A DNA stretch of 64,000 nucleotides from Piscicola geometra (taxonomy: Eukaryota; Annelida; Clitellata; Hirudinida; Piscicolidae): contig OX030959.1 in NCBI GenBank assembly GCA_943735955.1, positions 8,388,106 through 8,452,105 on the forward strand. The letters are read 5' to 3'. This document shows positions 1 to 12,428 of this stretch, one piece after another; positions within the stretch are counted from its first letter, which is position 1; every line of letters starts with the position of its first letter. The notes beneath the pieces were generated by a model, which saw only the letters and a list, made by a program, of their open reading frames with translations, did no database searches and had not been told where the DNA came from. A program made the position numbers and the translations under genes.

Positions 1-1366
<1,366 letters not shown>

Positions 1367-1627
1367 AATAATATTAGTAATAATAATGACGAGCATTATT
1401 ATAACCCGGCGTCTAACCCGAACGGGCTTCGAGGCCACTAAGACTGCAAATTTCATTTGCGCCTTTGGGTTACTAGGCTGCATATAATTATATCACATAT
1501 GAAAGAATGAAACCGATTCCATAAATGATAAAAAATGCAATTTTTCCACATCCTTTTGGAGCCAGTTACTCAAGCAAAAAAGTTTTTCAATATTAGTTGG
1601 ATCTACAGAGACTCTTCTATCAGAGGC

Positions 1628-1722
1628 GCTCTTTTTCAGGTACTTAGTGGAATGAAATAAAATAAAAAATTTAAAAAAATATAAATAAACAAAATTAAAT
1701 AATGAAATAAATGACTAAATAA
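1628..1722. repeat. LINE-tail-like repeat fragment
   Basis: GGTACTTAGTGGAATGAAAT followed by A/T-rich ATGAAATAAATGACT closely resembles 34,704-34,775, the tail region of a minus-strand LINE fragment. The rest of 1,367-1,925 is AT-rich and shows no gene. Short ORFs there look random. Confidence 0.5.
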
Positions 1723-1929
1723 AGTTCGGGCTCAGATTGGCGGTCTCGGTCCGTTACAAAATGAAGCGGAATGCCAAAACAAGAAACCCACGTGGTCGAA
1801 AAAAATCTGGGGTCTAATGATATGAAAATTTTTAACCATTGGATATTCTGATCCCGGTTGGAAAGGAATGTTGTTTGTGAGACTAAGGACATAAGCTGGA
1901 TCATCTTCTGGAGTGCTTATTTCTTGTGT

Positions 1930-4072
1930 AAGTGAAAAATTTCAAGTAACACTATTGAACATTGTAATTATTTTTCAACCCCTAGAAGTTCTGTTTCGAA
2001 TCTATTTTGATTCGAGCTTAATCGTCAACCATCTTAACATGGACCCTTCTCAGTTTTTCAAATATAATAATTTCTCAACTCCTATCTTAATACAAGCATA
2101 ATCGTCAACCATAGAATGAAACAGGATTTTTATTCAGTAATATATTTTGGGTAAGCGTAGTTATAGTGATAGCTGCCTGAAGCAAAATTATTATTTGCTT
2201 GCTTTGATACTCTTCCACCAACTCTTCTTTTTATATTTATGGATTTAAATTAATGAATTATATTTATATATAAAATAATTTTCTGATTTTTCAATTTTCG
2301 CAAGCAGACATTCAGGATGCTTTTTAGAAAATATCGTTCACTTTTTGAAGCGGACAGATTAAAATTGTTATTTATGAATTCATTCATATTGTGTTACTTA
2401 TTTTTCATGGGCGATGTTCATAGGGGGGCTCTGAGGTCCACCTTTATATCGACCCTTTCAATTTTTTAGATGAACCAAAGCTAATGAATTTCAAAAGACT
2501 TCGAACATTAACTAAATTTGTGGTTAAATCATAATACAAGTTTCATATCACATGATTGCCAAAATGAAATGCTGATGCTTTTAGCTCATTCTATCGTTAA
2601 AAAAATAGTGTGCACTGTTATGCCAAATCAAGCCAGTTTGGTGTTGTGGGTGACTGCATACAAAACTGCAATGGGTTAGAGCAAGAATCGATATGCGTTC
2701 ATTTTGTTGATGAAGCTCTGAAAGTTAATTAACAGTTTATTTGTTGATTCAGCCCACCAGATACGACCAGACAAACATAATCTGCTGTAATAAAAGATGT
2801 TCTGATCAGAATTATGCTACCCATAAAAAACCTCAGAGTTCAGACTTATGACGGCGCTGCTAACATGAGCGGCCGATATAATGGTTGTCAGGGTATTATC
2901 AGCAGTGAGCATCCGCTTGCATTGTTTATCCACTGTTCTGCACACTGTGCAAATCTTGTTGCCCAGTACACAGCTGCCGCAAATCCCTTTGTGAGCAGTT
3001 CATTTCAGTTTGTCCAAGAGTTAGGTGCCTTGTACAATCTTTCAGGGAAGTTCAAGAAGCACTGAATAAAAAGTATAGTATAAAACTTCTTTGTCCTACA
3101 AAATGGCTGACCAGAGTATCTACAGTGTCTTTTGTGCTTGAACATTACGAAGTGGTACTTTTTAGCTTTGAATCATTTGCTTCCATTGGTACTGCTGATG
3201 AAACAACTGTAAAGGCTCGAGGTCTTTTTTCAAAAAGGCACTACTGCACTGGCCCTCAAAATAGTTGTTTTGGTGTTTTCACTTTTGGAACAGTTAAACA
3301 AGTCGTTGTAGTCAGCAAGTGTCACGGTCAGCCGAATGATTGCAGCGACTGATTCAGTTGTGCAAAAACTGCGCGCCTTCGATCAGATGAACAGTTTAAC
3401 GCCATTTTCAGAGATAATCTCGGGCTGATTGATGTACCTCGGGTGCAAAAGCCGCCACAAAAGTATTGTGGGTTGGGCCCAGCCTATGTAGCAACAACAC
3501 CAGAGGAACATTATCGAACAGCATATTACGCTGTCATAGACATTGCAATCATGCAACTCACAGAAAGGTTCAATGGAGATTCTCCTGGTTTGCGTTCATA
3601 CTTGCACTGGAGAGAATGTTGCTAATTGGAGAAGTGAACCATGATATTTGCAAGAAGTATCGTGAGTTAAATGCAACTAGTCTTTTTTCACAGTTAGCTA
3701 TGTTTAAAGACCAGAATGAATACAGAACTTTAGCACAAGCGCAAAAAATATTGCAAACTATGATCCCGAAGTCAGACATCTGTTTCCTCAAGTTAAATGT
3801 CTGATCCGGTTGATGCTTGTGCCTCCAGCAACGTCGTGTGCCACAGAGAGGTCATTTATTGCTTGGCGGCGTTTTAAAACTTGGTTTCGTGCAACTATGA
3901 TACAGCCTCGCTTGAATTCACTGGCCGTTTGTCATGCATATCAGTCTGGATTTAAAAAGAATTTGCCAGTCGGTCAGATATTCGAATAAGTTTTTTTGTA
4001 AATTAGAAATAGCAAGCTGTAGGGAGAAGATAGGAGGACAAGCAGAGAGGGTATATTTTGTTATCTGATTAT
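1930..4072 (+). mobile_element. hAT element family B, copy B1 (decayed)
   Basis: The 5' part shares a repeated terminal unit (Y-rich GGACCCC, then TCAACTCTTATCTTAATACAAG and ATCGTCAACCATAG) with the copy at 17,448-22,742. The middle encodes a broken transposase (2,545-3,990), and the 3' end was the target of a MITE at 4,074. The segment TTATTCAGTAATATATTTTG at 2,131-2,150 is the intact version of the site that holds the MULE-like element in copy B2. Exact termini were not found. Confidence 0.7.
2545..3990 (+). pseudogene. hAT-family transposase pseudogene (family B)
   Basis: Cut-and-paste transposase remains. Open pieces are at 2,814-3,065, 3,443-3,625 and 3,466-3,804. The middle piece has the zinc-finger-MYM/DUF4371-type hAT signature QTYDGAANMSGRYNG followed by a CSAHCANLV motif. 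The C-terminus at about 3,800-3,960 holds the hAT dimerisation motif, ATSCATERSFIAWRRFKTW, then LRATM-like residues. Frame changes and in-frame stops between pieces show it is dead. Other remnants of the same protein are at 5,075-5,330 (-), 21,172-21,995 (both strands) and 45,108-45,290 (+). Family assignment is secure from motifs; the subfamily is not. Confidence 0.85.
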
Positions 4073-4073
4073 A

Positions 4074-4569
4074 CACTGTGGGCCAAAAAAATGGGCCATT
4101 GTATATTTGTTTATAACTTTGGCAAATTTGAACTGATTTGTAATTTTTTAAAACTATTTGACTCAAAAATAAATGGAAAACAAGATGTTGTAAAATTTAT
4201 TAAGATTCCTTCAATATGCATTATCTTCACCTAGTGAAACTAATACAAGTGGAAACATAGCGAAAACTGTAATAAAATTATACATATAAATTTTATAACT
4301 TTTTTTTAAAGTTTAATTTTTTTAAATAAATTTTCAAACTTGTTATTACTTTTTTTCCATTTTTTTTACATGACATTTTTCGATATTTTCATCTTTGTTT
4401 TAGTTTCACAAGGTAAATGTTTTACATATTGAAAGGGTCAAAATAAATGTTTATAAAAGCTTTTTCTTTATTCATTTCTGAGTCAAATAGTGAAAAAATT
4501 GAAAATCGCTTTACATTTGCCAAAGTTATATCCAAATATATAGCGGCATGTTTTTTTTGACCCAGAGTG
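4074..4569. mobile_element. Tc1/mariner-like MITE, copy 1
   Basis: Ends are CACTGTGGGCCAAAAAAA on the left and, read on the other strand, CACTCTGGGTCAAAAAAAA on the right, each flanked by TA. The terminal inverted repeats run about 55-60 bp, through the shared ATAACTTTGGCAAAT. There is no coding capacity. TA targeting and CACTG/CAGTG-type ends suit Tc1/mariner. It sits just 3' of the hAT B1 transposase. A truncated copy sits at the same relative position at 45,287, so it probably inserted before family B spread. Confidence 0.8.
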
Positions 4570-4732
4570 TATATTTATCTGTCTGCTAGACTGGCTAACG
4601 CAATAAATTGCTTATTTGTCGTTAGAGTTTCATCAATAAAATGAATACAGCTTTGTTCCTGGTCTACCTAGTTAGTTATTTATGTATATTGATATTCTAA
4701 TTTTTAGTGACTTGATATTTATATATACTTCC

Positions 4733-4940
4733 AGGAGCGGCGATCTGCAGAAAATTTGGGGGGGGGGGGTCTTCTCCAGGGTTGGAATCAAAGAGCCGTA
4801 TCGGCTAATACAGTACCAGCGATACTATTTAGTATTGTTTGCTGTATTGCTAGTTATTTTTGTATTAACTATTAATATTTGTATCCCCAAAAATTAAAAA
4901 AAGCTCGATACTCAATAAAAATACTTTTCTACTGCCGCTA
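4733..4940 (+). repeat. Repeat R copy 1 (hAT-like end)
   Basis: Begins CAGGAGCGGCGATCTGCAG and continues through TCCAGGGTTGGAATCAAAGA and a segment with AATACTAAATAGTATCGC on the other strand. Three more copies lie in reverse orientation at 23,155-23,463, 27,300-27,515 and 45,395-45,690. Mostly non-coding. CAGGGGCG-type ends suggest a non-autonomous hAT. The gap 4,570-4,732 holds nothing recognisable. Confidence 0.65.
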
Positions 4941-5074
4941 TAAGTATAAGCGTAAGTGAGCAAAAAATCGAAAAATTTGAAATTTATTACGTCCACTTGT
5001 AATATGGTTCACTAGGTTATTTCAAGAATATTTAAATTTGGAAGTTGGTAATTTTGATGAAACCCCCCCCCCCC

Positions 5075-5330
5075 TCACACCCAAAAACTAAATCGAAGAT
5101 TTAGGCTTTAGCCTCAGCGTTTTCAAACATTCATTCTGGTCTTTAAACATAGTTAACTGTGAACAAAGACTAGTTGCATTTAACTCACGATACTGCTTGC
5201 AAATATCATGGTTCACTTTACCAGTTAGCAACATTGTCTCCAGCTGCAAGTATGAACGCAAACCAGGAAAATCTAGATTGAACCTTTCTGTGAGTTGCAT
5301 GATTGCAATGTCTATCATCTTTGGTTAGCC
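5075..5330 (-). pseudogene. hAT family B transposase fragment
   Basis: A minus-strand open segment repeats the protein of 3,535-3,760: TERFN..FPGLRSYL, then VNHDICKQYRELNATSL and MFKDQNE. It is an isolated fragment without termini. A C-run at 5,064-5,073 precedes it. Confidence 0.75.
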
Positions 5331-5639
5331 ATTTTGGCAGCCGCTCGAATAAATTTGTAGAATAAACGGTTTTGGGTATAATATATTAAAATTTTAAAAT
5401 CTTAAGTCTAAATAAAAATTAAATTAAATTAATTAGAATGTTTTTAGTGCGAATGTTGGTTGTTTTGAATCTGTCAAGGAATGGCCGCAGCAGACCAAGA
5501 TGGCCGCAGTGAATCAAGTGAGCTTCGACATAAAGAATTTTAAAAAATATATAAATATATTATATATTTGACTCGATTTGATCGAATAATTTACGGATGA
5601 ATCAAGACACGACTCTCCCTGAAACAGAATGTTCGTTGA

Positions 5640-5887
5640 AAATATTTTAATGTCTGGAAAAGTAGAAGACGGACTGGAAACAATTTGAATTGGTGAAGTT
5701 ACGCACTAGAGAAAAGGGAAACTAGAATGAGCACAAAAACCAGAATACCTTGGAGTGATTTGTCCACAGGGAGAAGTGTCGAACAAGGTGAACAACTTGA
5801 AGTACATCGGCTCAACGATTCAAAGCAATGGCGAATAATCTAATGATGTAAAAAGTGCAAGCAGGGTGGTTTGGGAGGAGAATTGCG
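5640..5887 (+). pseudogene. RTE-type LINE reverse transcriptase C-terminal fragment
   Basis: Translation gives YLGVICPQGE.., then NNLKYIGSTIQSNGE and VQAGWFGRRI. This matches the 'KYLGS.I..NG......I..RI..GW' block that follows the RT domain in RTE and related LINEs. An internal stop follows NGE. It ends exactly where the next LINE begins, so it was the insertion target or a chimeric junction. 5,331-5,639 is AT-rich without recognisable features. Confidence 0.65.
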
Positions 5888-5905
5888 CACCTGGTTGAAC
5901 TAAAC

Positions 5906-7077
5906 ATGGCTGCTCAAAATTGTTTCATAAATGAAATCTTGTGCTATTTACTAAATAATTTAAACAGTTTAAATAATGAAACATTTTCATCTAATACTGC
6001 TGAAATTTTTACAACCGAAGAAATAACTTTATCAAAAAAGTTGCTAAACACCGAATTCAAAAGTCTTAATATTGATAAAATTAAATTAGTTCAATATGGC
6101 AACACTAAAAAAGATAAACTCATGGACATAATCGAAGTGTTGTTGCACATCCGTGACAACTTTGGACTTAATCGTATACCAACATATGTCAGTGCCAATC
6201 TCAATAGGATACCGGTTAGTACAAATATCAATTGTGAATCCATATATCAAAAAATTGAACAACTTTTCGACAACAAATTCGACGCCATTATCAACAAACA
6301 TACACAAGATAAACAACAATTAAGTGAGAGTGTATTGAACGTTAACAACCAATTGTATAATTTAAAAAATAAATTTGAACAAACGTTGAATAATTTAAAA
6401 AGCAAGTACAATACTCGGCTATGGTCTGAAACAATTCAAAGTCCAAATCCGAACAACAACAACAACAACAACAACAATAGTAATGTGCAGCATAACAGCA
6501 TCAATAACAATAACAGTTCTACTACTACTAATAATAATAATCCTGTAAATAATATACAACCAACACTGCTACAAAAGACTCAATTATTATCTACCAATCC
6601 AAACAAACGAAGTAGAACTTCTACATCAGAACAAGAGCTTCTTCCACATATCCCCAACAATAATGTTTATTTGAGCTCTACTGACAACAGTAATACCGTA
6701 GGTTCTAATAAAACTCAACTGGGAATAAACCGTACAAGGTTTTGCTGATTGGAAAAAACAGGGATGTTACAACAAAATTAAATAATGGCGTGCCAATTGT
6801 GAAAAAAACTTTTCTCCATTTAAGTAAAGTGCCACGTTGCACTAGCAAAGACATAACAGCCCATTATGCACAACATGATATCAACATCATTTCGTGTTAT
6901 GCTTGTATTAAAATGACACTTGACCAACCTAAACCTAAAAATGACCAATCCACTGTCTCTACAGCATTCCGTATTTGTTTGGAGGAAAAAGACATAGAAA
7001 AATTCTGTAACGCTGACATCCATCCGGACGATGCGGTATTAAAATATTGGCAATTCAATCACAAACCTACCTCATAA
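5906..7077 (+). pseudogene. LINE ORF1 protein, one frameshift
   Basis: A nucleic-acid-binding ORF1 protein is expected here. I chose the ATG at 5,906 (MAAQNCFINE); the frame is open upstream to 5,855, but that part belongs to the preceding RTE fragment. Residues about 85-175 look helical and coiled-coil-like (IEQLFDNKFDAII, LYNLKNKFEQ). A poly-Asn/Ser/Thr tract follows at about 6,450-6,560. At about 6,738 the frame shifts, consistent with one lost base. The second frame (VLLIGKNRDV onward, 6,742-7,077) resembles the C-terminal half of CR1/Jockey ORF1 proteins. The stop TAA shares its last A with the ORF2 ATG. Confidence 0.75.
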
Positions 7078-10015
7078 TGGCTCCCGACGTTCTGCTGCCT
7101 TTTGACCCAGACATTCATCTATTTAACTCATTGAATCTGTCTTCATCACGCTCTCCAACAACCTCGCCCTCTAATCTTCTTGCCAATGTTCAGAACTTTG
7201 ATTTTAATTTCTCTTTGCTGCATATTAATGCAAGAAGTTTATATAACAAAATGGAAGAACTTAATTTTTTGTTGAAGGAAATTAATCTACAAATTTCTGT
7301 AATTGGTGTGTCAGAAACCTGGTTGGATGACACGTCATCACAACTTATTTCAATCCCTGGTTACACATTTGTAAGTAAAAATAGGGAAAATCGCATTGGA
7401 GGCGGTGTAGGTTTTTTTATATCTAGCAGACTTTATTACGTAGTAAGAGATGATCTTTGTCCAAACTCTCAAGTTTTTGATTGGCTATGTATTGAAATAA
7501 TTTTTGAAAACTCCCCTAATGTTCTCTTAATCATTGTTTATAGACCACCAAATACAGATCCATTACTTTTTAATGATGCACTCACTAAAACATTAAGAAA
7601 TAAATCGATAAAAAATAATTTAATATATATCCTTGGGGATTTCAATATTAATATATTAAATAGTGTTTGTAATAATATATCAAATGATTTTACCAATTTG
7701 ATGTCATCATTCAACTTTATCCCACTCATCACTCACCCAACTAGAGTCACTTCATATTCCAGCACGCTTATCGACAATATATACACAAACAACCTACAAC
7801 TACACAAGTCTAATGTTCTTTCAAACGATTTATCCGACCACTACCCTATCTGCACCTTTTCGAAACTACAATTTAAAAAAAAATCTTTCATCCCAAAAAA
7901 TAATTTCGTATTTTCAGATAGGAATATTTTCAAATTAAATATTTTTTTGTTATCCAATGATTGGAGCAAGGTTTTGTCTTCTGACGACATAGATTTTGTC
8001 ACAAAACACTTCATCGAAACAATACAAAGTGGTCTAACTACTCATTGTCAACATAGAAACAGACATAATACTTGCTTGCGTAAACAAGCTTGGCTGACAA
8101 AAGCTCTTTTAGTTTCTTCAAAACACAAAAACAAGTTGTATAAAAAATGTATTAGCTCTCCAACTGATCTCAATATAATTACTTATAAAACTTATTTCAT
8201 TCTCTTTGCAGAATTTCTAAAAATAAATACAATAAAGAAGAATTCATTAAGCATGAACATAATATTAAGAAAACATGGGATTTAATAAAATATCATTTAA
8301 ATAACTACAATAAACAAAATAATATTACATTAAAAATTAACAATGAAATAATTACGGACAAATCTTCTATCGCAACTATTTTTATTAGTCAGTTTGCTGC
8401 TTCTTCTGAAAACAAAAATAATCATATTACAAAATCATACCTGAATAAAAGTCCACAAAATTCTTTTTTTCTCTTAGAAACAGACTTCATTGAAGTAAGC
8501 TCTATCATTAAAACCATTTCAAATACATCTAGTTGTGGCGATGACCAAATTTCTAACAAACTTTTAAAGAAAATTTCACCAAATATATTAATTCCACTTA
8601 CACATCTAATTAACGTATCTCTTAAAACAGGTTCATTTCCTTCTCTTTTTAAATTATTTAAAATTATTCCAATACATAAAAATGGTTTAGAAAATGATTC
8701 GAACAATTATAGACCCATATCACTATTATCTTCTATATCAAAAATTTTAGAAAAAATTGTTTTTAATCGACTTAATAATTTCATAGAAAACGAAAATATT
8801 CTATCACCTAGCCAATACGGTTTCACAAAAGGCAGTTCTACGGAACTAGCCATTTTGGATGTTGTGCATCATGTTGCTACTGGTATTGATTCTCGCTTAC
8901 ACACATTAGGTATTTTCATTGATTTTTCAAAGGCATTTGATACCATTAACCATTCTATCTTGCTTGATAAATTGTTTCATTATGGAATACGTGGAACATG
9001 TCACAAATGGTTTTGTGAATATTTAGGAAATCGTTCCCAATATGTATACATTGATGGTGTAACATCTAACACACTAAAGATTAACACTGGTGTACCGCAA
9101 GGATCTATTTTAGGACCTTTGTTATTTAACATTTATGTTAATGATTTAATGAATCTTTCCGAAATTGGCAAATTTGTCCTTTATGCTGACGACACTACAG
9201 TATTGTTCCAAGACAAAAATGTTAATAATCTTATTTTAAAAGCAAATACTTTTCTTAGTTTGTTACATCAATGGACAATTGACAACCAACTCAAAATCAA
9301 CTATGCAAAAACATGCAGCATTCTTTTTGGCCCTAAAATAAAAACAAACATTATTAATTATACACTTACAATTGATTCTTATATTATAGAGAGAGTCGAT
9401 TATAAAAAATTCTTAGGTATTTATATAACCAGTAATCTTTCTTGGAATGAACATATAACGTATATATCAAAAAAACTTTCAAAAAATATTGGTATTTTAC
9501 ATAAACTTAAACACAATTTACCATCTCATATAATTAAGTTACTCTATTCTACTTTAATTCTACCTTACTTGACCTATTGTCTCTCTTTATGGGGACTTGC
9601 TTGCAAAACTCATTTACATCCTTTAAATGTTATACAAAATAATTTTCTTAGAGTCCTGTTTAAATTACACTCTCATGACCACATATCTCATCTGTATCTT
9701 CCAGCTCAAATTTTAACAATCAATCAGTTATACATCTTTAAAACCTATATTCTTTTTCATAAACTTATAATAAAAAACACATTCTCCTATTTTACACATT
9801 TAATATATTCCTTCATATCCAACTGCACACGAACATTGAGAATTAAGTCTGACTACTACTTACAAACACCAAGAACCAATTTCTATATGAATAGTCCAAT
9901 CTATGCAGGGCTCCAACTCTGGAACAGATTGCCATTGAATTTCAAGAATATACAGCATACCCTTAATTTTAAGAAAATAATTAAACCACTTATATTTTCC
10001 AATCACTTTAATTAA
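7077..10015 (+). pseudogene. LINE ORF2: endonuclease plus reverse transcriptase, one frameshift
   Basis: Target-primed reverse transcription enzyme. Start ATG 7,077 overlaps the ORF1 stop (TAATG). Endonuclease signatures: LLHINARSLYNKM near residue 42, SETWLD near 79, YRPPN near 155, GDFNIN near 187, SDHYPI near 251. At about 8,189-8,213 the frame changes (KTYFILF in one frame, RISKNKYNKEEF in the next). From there one frame is open without a stop to 10,015. RT motifs: NNYRPISLLSSISKILEK, QYGFTKGSSTELA, DFSKAFDTINH, TGVPQGSILGPLL, YADDT, and a C-terminal GLQLWNRLP block. Clearly a LINE of the CR1/L2/Jockey clade; the subfamily needs a tree. Confidence 0.92.
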
Positions 10016-10190
10016 TTTCTTTTGTAAATCAATGAAAACATTTGTTATTATTAACAATTCTTTTAATTTGTGAATTTAATTAAGAAGTTCATGTATTATT
10101 TCATTTTTCTAAGAGATCATACAAGCATTTATTTGCTTCGATTTCTTAATTAATTTGTTTGTTTGCAAATAAACGAATTATTGTTAAAGA

Positions 10191-10600
10191 AACAGGGGTG
10201 ATCTGCCACACTGAAAGTGTTGCAAACAATTAAAACAGCTAGCAAAATTGCACTAAAGTTAATGGCCCTTTTTATATTATTTATTTATTTAAACTTAATG
10301 GCCTTTTTGAGTCTTTCTTATTTTCGACGTAGGAGTAAATTTGAATTAATGAAGAAGAGAGTTTCCTTTACGCTTGAAAATTCGATTTTTCAATCAATAA
10401 AAATTCTTCTTTTTAATCTAATGCCCATGCAGAGCTTTGGTATTTGTTTAACATAAAAATAAATAATTTAAATTTAGTAATGAAAAGAAGACTTTTGATG
10501 TATTCCACATAAATCTGAATATTAATTTTAGAGAAAGCTGGTTTATCGGTTATATCGAGGTATGAGGATGTGTTAGAAATGGTTCAAGTGTTGGAAATGA
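10191..10600. other. No gene recognised
   Basis: AT-rich sequence between the LINE and the CAP arm. Short ORFs (for example 10,217-10,456, hydrophobic, TTG start) have no recognisable relatives and are probably chance. Confidence 0.4.
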
Positions 10601-10725
10601 GCAGTGAACATTTGCCATATTCAGAATAATACACTTGGCGACTATTATTGACTGGAAGATCGAAATTTCCATCGAAAAACAAGCTTTTCTCAGATTTTAA
10701 TCATTAATGCAAACGACCTTCCACG

Positions 10726-10735
10726 TCTATATGAG
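10726..10735 (+). promoter_or_regulatory. TATA-box-like element of CAP gene A
   Basis: TCTATATGAG lies about 35 bp before the ATG. It is embedded in a block conserved in all CAP copies: ACGACCTTCCACGTCTATAT, then GTGAGTTGGCAGAGATAGGC. Gene C has the stronger TATATAAG at the same place. This implies a very short 5' leader. Confidence 0.5.
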
Positions 10736-10766
10736 TGAGTTGGCAGAGATAGGCAAGAGACTCAAG

Positions 10767-11466
10767 ATGGCCACTAACGGGAGTTTGTTCTTCCTGCTTG
10801 TTTGCATTATTTGCAGCGCTCTTCAGTGTACAGAGGCAGTTGGATTCAGCGAAGTCGAGATAAGTGGAACACTGAAGAAGCTTGGAGATCTCATACCTTC
10901 TGCTTCTTTGGTTTGTCTGAAAGTTCCTTTAAACTAGGTTTAAACTATTTATTTACAATTTGGCATTCGTTTCTCAGTACATTAAAAAATTTTTATCTGT
11001 TGTGAATAAATTAATTCATCTTCAAGATTTGATAGGCTATAAAGTAAAAAAAATAATTTGTGATTATCACAGAGATGGAATACTAGTTTGGCGGATAAAG
11101 CTGAAAAGATCACTGACACTTGCAGCACCGGCGTAATTATAAAAGGAGTTTATTATTCTGCCTCGAATGCAAGTCTGACTACTGACCAGATCATAACAGA
11201 CATGGTACATAATATTGAAAAACACCGAAAACATCTTGTGGGTGCTTTTTACAGATTTTAATTTATTGATTATTCATAAATTTAAATAAGAATTTGTAAA
11301 CCTAAAAATATGTTCAATGAACTTCACAAATTTCAAGATGATTGGTGTCGAATCGGTTGGTTGCGCCATAAAGGAATGTGCTAAGGTGGTGTATAAGGAT
11401 GAGACGATAGAGGAGAAAGATTTCATGGTTTGCTTTTTCCAGAGAGGAGAGAAAGCGGGGGGCTAG
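10767..11466 (+). CDS. CAP-like secreted protein, gene A (3 exons)
   Basis: Exons 10,767-10,910, 11,073-11,237 and 11,338-11,466 join in phase 0 to about 145 residues. MATNGSLFFLLVCIICSA is a signal peptide. Exon 2 (RWNTSLADKAEKITDTCS) aligns with the 'W...LA..A....C' helix of CAP/SCP domains, and with gene C's KWDDGLATRAKTYASACGH. Exon 3 has VGCAIKECAKVV and DFMVCFF, the usual C-terminal CAP cysteines. The canonical HFTQ..W signature and the HxxN residue are missing, so it is a shortened, divergent member. Splice sites: TTG|GTTTGT, CACAG|AG, CTT|GTGGGT (weak) and CAAG|AT. Part of a cluster with C and pseudogene B. Family call rests on paralogue alignment; function unknown. Confidence 0.7.
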
Positions 11467-11514
11467 GGTGGGGCATGGGACCGTACACGTTGAAGTGTTT
11501 TGTGTTTGAAAGTA

Positions 11515-11520
11515 AATAAA
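11515..11520 (+). terminator. Polyadenylation signal AATAAA of CAP gene A
   Basis: AATAAA 49 bp after the gene A stop codon, in AGTAAATAAACATACAC. The pseudogene B copy reads AGTAAAGAAACATC, so the signal is lost there. Confidence 0.6.
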
Positions 11521-11689
11521 CATACACATATTCTATACTTTTATTTTTTAAATTTCAAAAAGATGTATCGTAAAATGTACGATTTATATTTTTATTATAT
11601 ATAAGTAGATGTACGATTCGATTAATAAAATGTTAAATAATTAGAATTATTTAGGTTTATCATATATGATATATATATATGAACTTCTC

Positions 11690-11987
11690 AAGATAGATTT
11701 TAATGATAAAATAGAGCAAAAAAAGCAGTGAGTAGATTTCATCGAAAAAAAGATTTTGAATGCATAGAAAACTTCCATAGAATATTATTGAATATTCTAA
11801 TCAGGCTCTATGTGTCAATCCTGAGTTATCGATCCACCAAACTCTTATATGCTCCAACTTCAAAGCTTATAATTTTTTCAATGAAGTTCTAAAAACTCAC
11901 TATTGTCTAAAGAATTGAATTTCCAATCGAAAAGCAAGCTCTCTCTGAAATGCGTCGTTAATGCCTACGACCTTCCACGTCTATATG
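11690..11987 (+). pseudogene. Orphan CAP promoter, truncated by MITE
   Basis: Matches the 5' flank of gene C (reverse strand 25,970-26,280) through CCAATCGAAAAGCAAGCTCT, GCGTCGTTAATGC and the TATA region CACGTCTATATG, then stops at the MITE. No coding exon follows. It marks the place of a lost CAP gene in arm 1. Confidence 0.75.
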
Positions 11988-12255
11988 TTACAGTCAAAAC
12001 GCATATCCAGGCATTTAGCGTAATGCCTAAAAAATCAGTCAAATCGTGTAACTCATGTTCACGCAGACTGAATGAAAAGAGGTTAATGAAATGCCTAAAA
12101 ATGAAAAAATAATTTCAAGTTATTTTAAAATTTGACTGAAATGAGTATATTCAATATTAAGCTTTTTTCCTTCAATACGCGTGAATTATGAGATACACGA
12201 TTTGACTGATTTTTATGAATTACGCGAAATGCCTGGTTACGCGTTTTGACTGTAA
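11988..12255. mobile_element. MITE with about 70-bp terminal inverted repeats
   Basis: Left end TTACAGTCAAAACGCATATC and the right end on the other strand TTACAGTCAAAACGCGTAAC. Similarity continues through CCAGGCATTT, GCGTAAT and AATCAGTCAAATCGTGTA. It is 268 bp, non-coding and almost wholly palindromic. If the ends are read as CAGTC..GACTG with flanking TA, it fits Tc1/mariner; an 8-bp duplication is not exact. It sits in the TATA box of the orphan CAP promoter. Confidence 0.8.
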
Positions 12256-12428
12256 ACTATGTAAGTGAGTTTTAAAACATTAGGAACTGAAAGGTGCATG
12301 AAAGTTCACTGCCGCTCTCACGGACGAAAAAGGCGGATTTCGTTGTTGCGTTTTGCGGCCTGTAGGCAAAGAATAGTCAAGCTGCAACCATTTATTCATA
12401 TTTGCTCATGAGAGATTCTCTGGAAAGG

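Larger units (their letters stand above)
5888..10190 (+). mobile_element. CR1/Jockey-group LINE, nearly full length
   Basis: Two ORFs in order, ORF1 (5,906-7,077) and ORF2 (7,077-10,015), followed by a short AT-rich 3' untranslated segment ending near the repeated TTAATTAATTTGTTTG/AAACGAATTATTG. ORF2 carries an APE-type endonuclease and a reverse transcriptase with the GVPQGSILGPLL and YADDT motifs, as in the CR1/L2/Jockey group. Each ORF has a single frameshift and no other damage is visible, so the copy is young. No poly(A) tail is seen. The exact 3' end is uncertain by about 30 bp. Confidence 0.88.
10603..11987 (+). repeat. Inverted duplication arm 1 (CAP cluster)
   Basis: This stretch matches the reverse strand of about 25,980-27,285 from the 5' flank (TTTGCCATATTCAG) through CAP gene A and its 3' end, to the promoter region of a following gene. 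The match ends at CACGTCTATATG, where a MITE begins at 11,988. In the other arm the same promoter is followed by gene C, so arm 1 has lost its gene-C copy or had it displaced. Confidence 0.85.
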
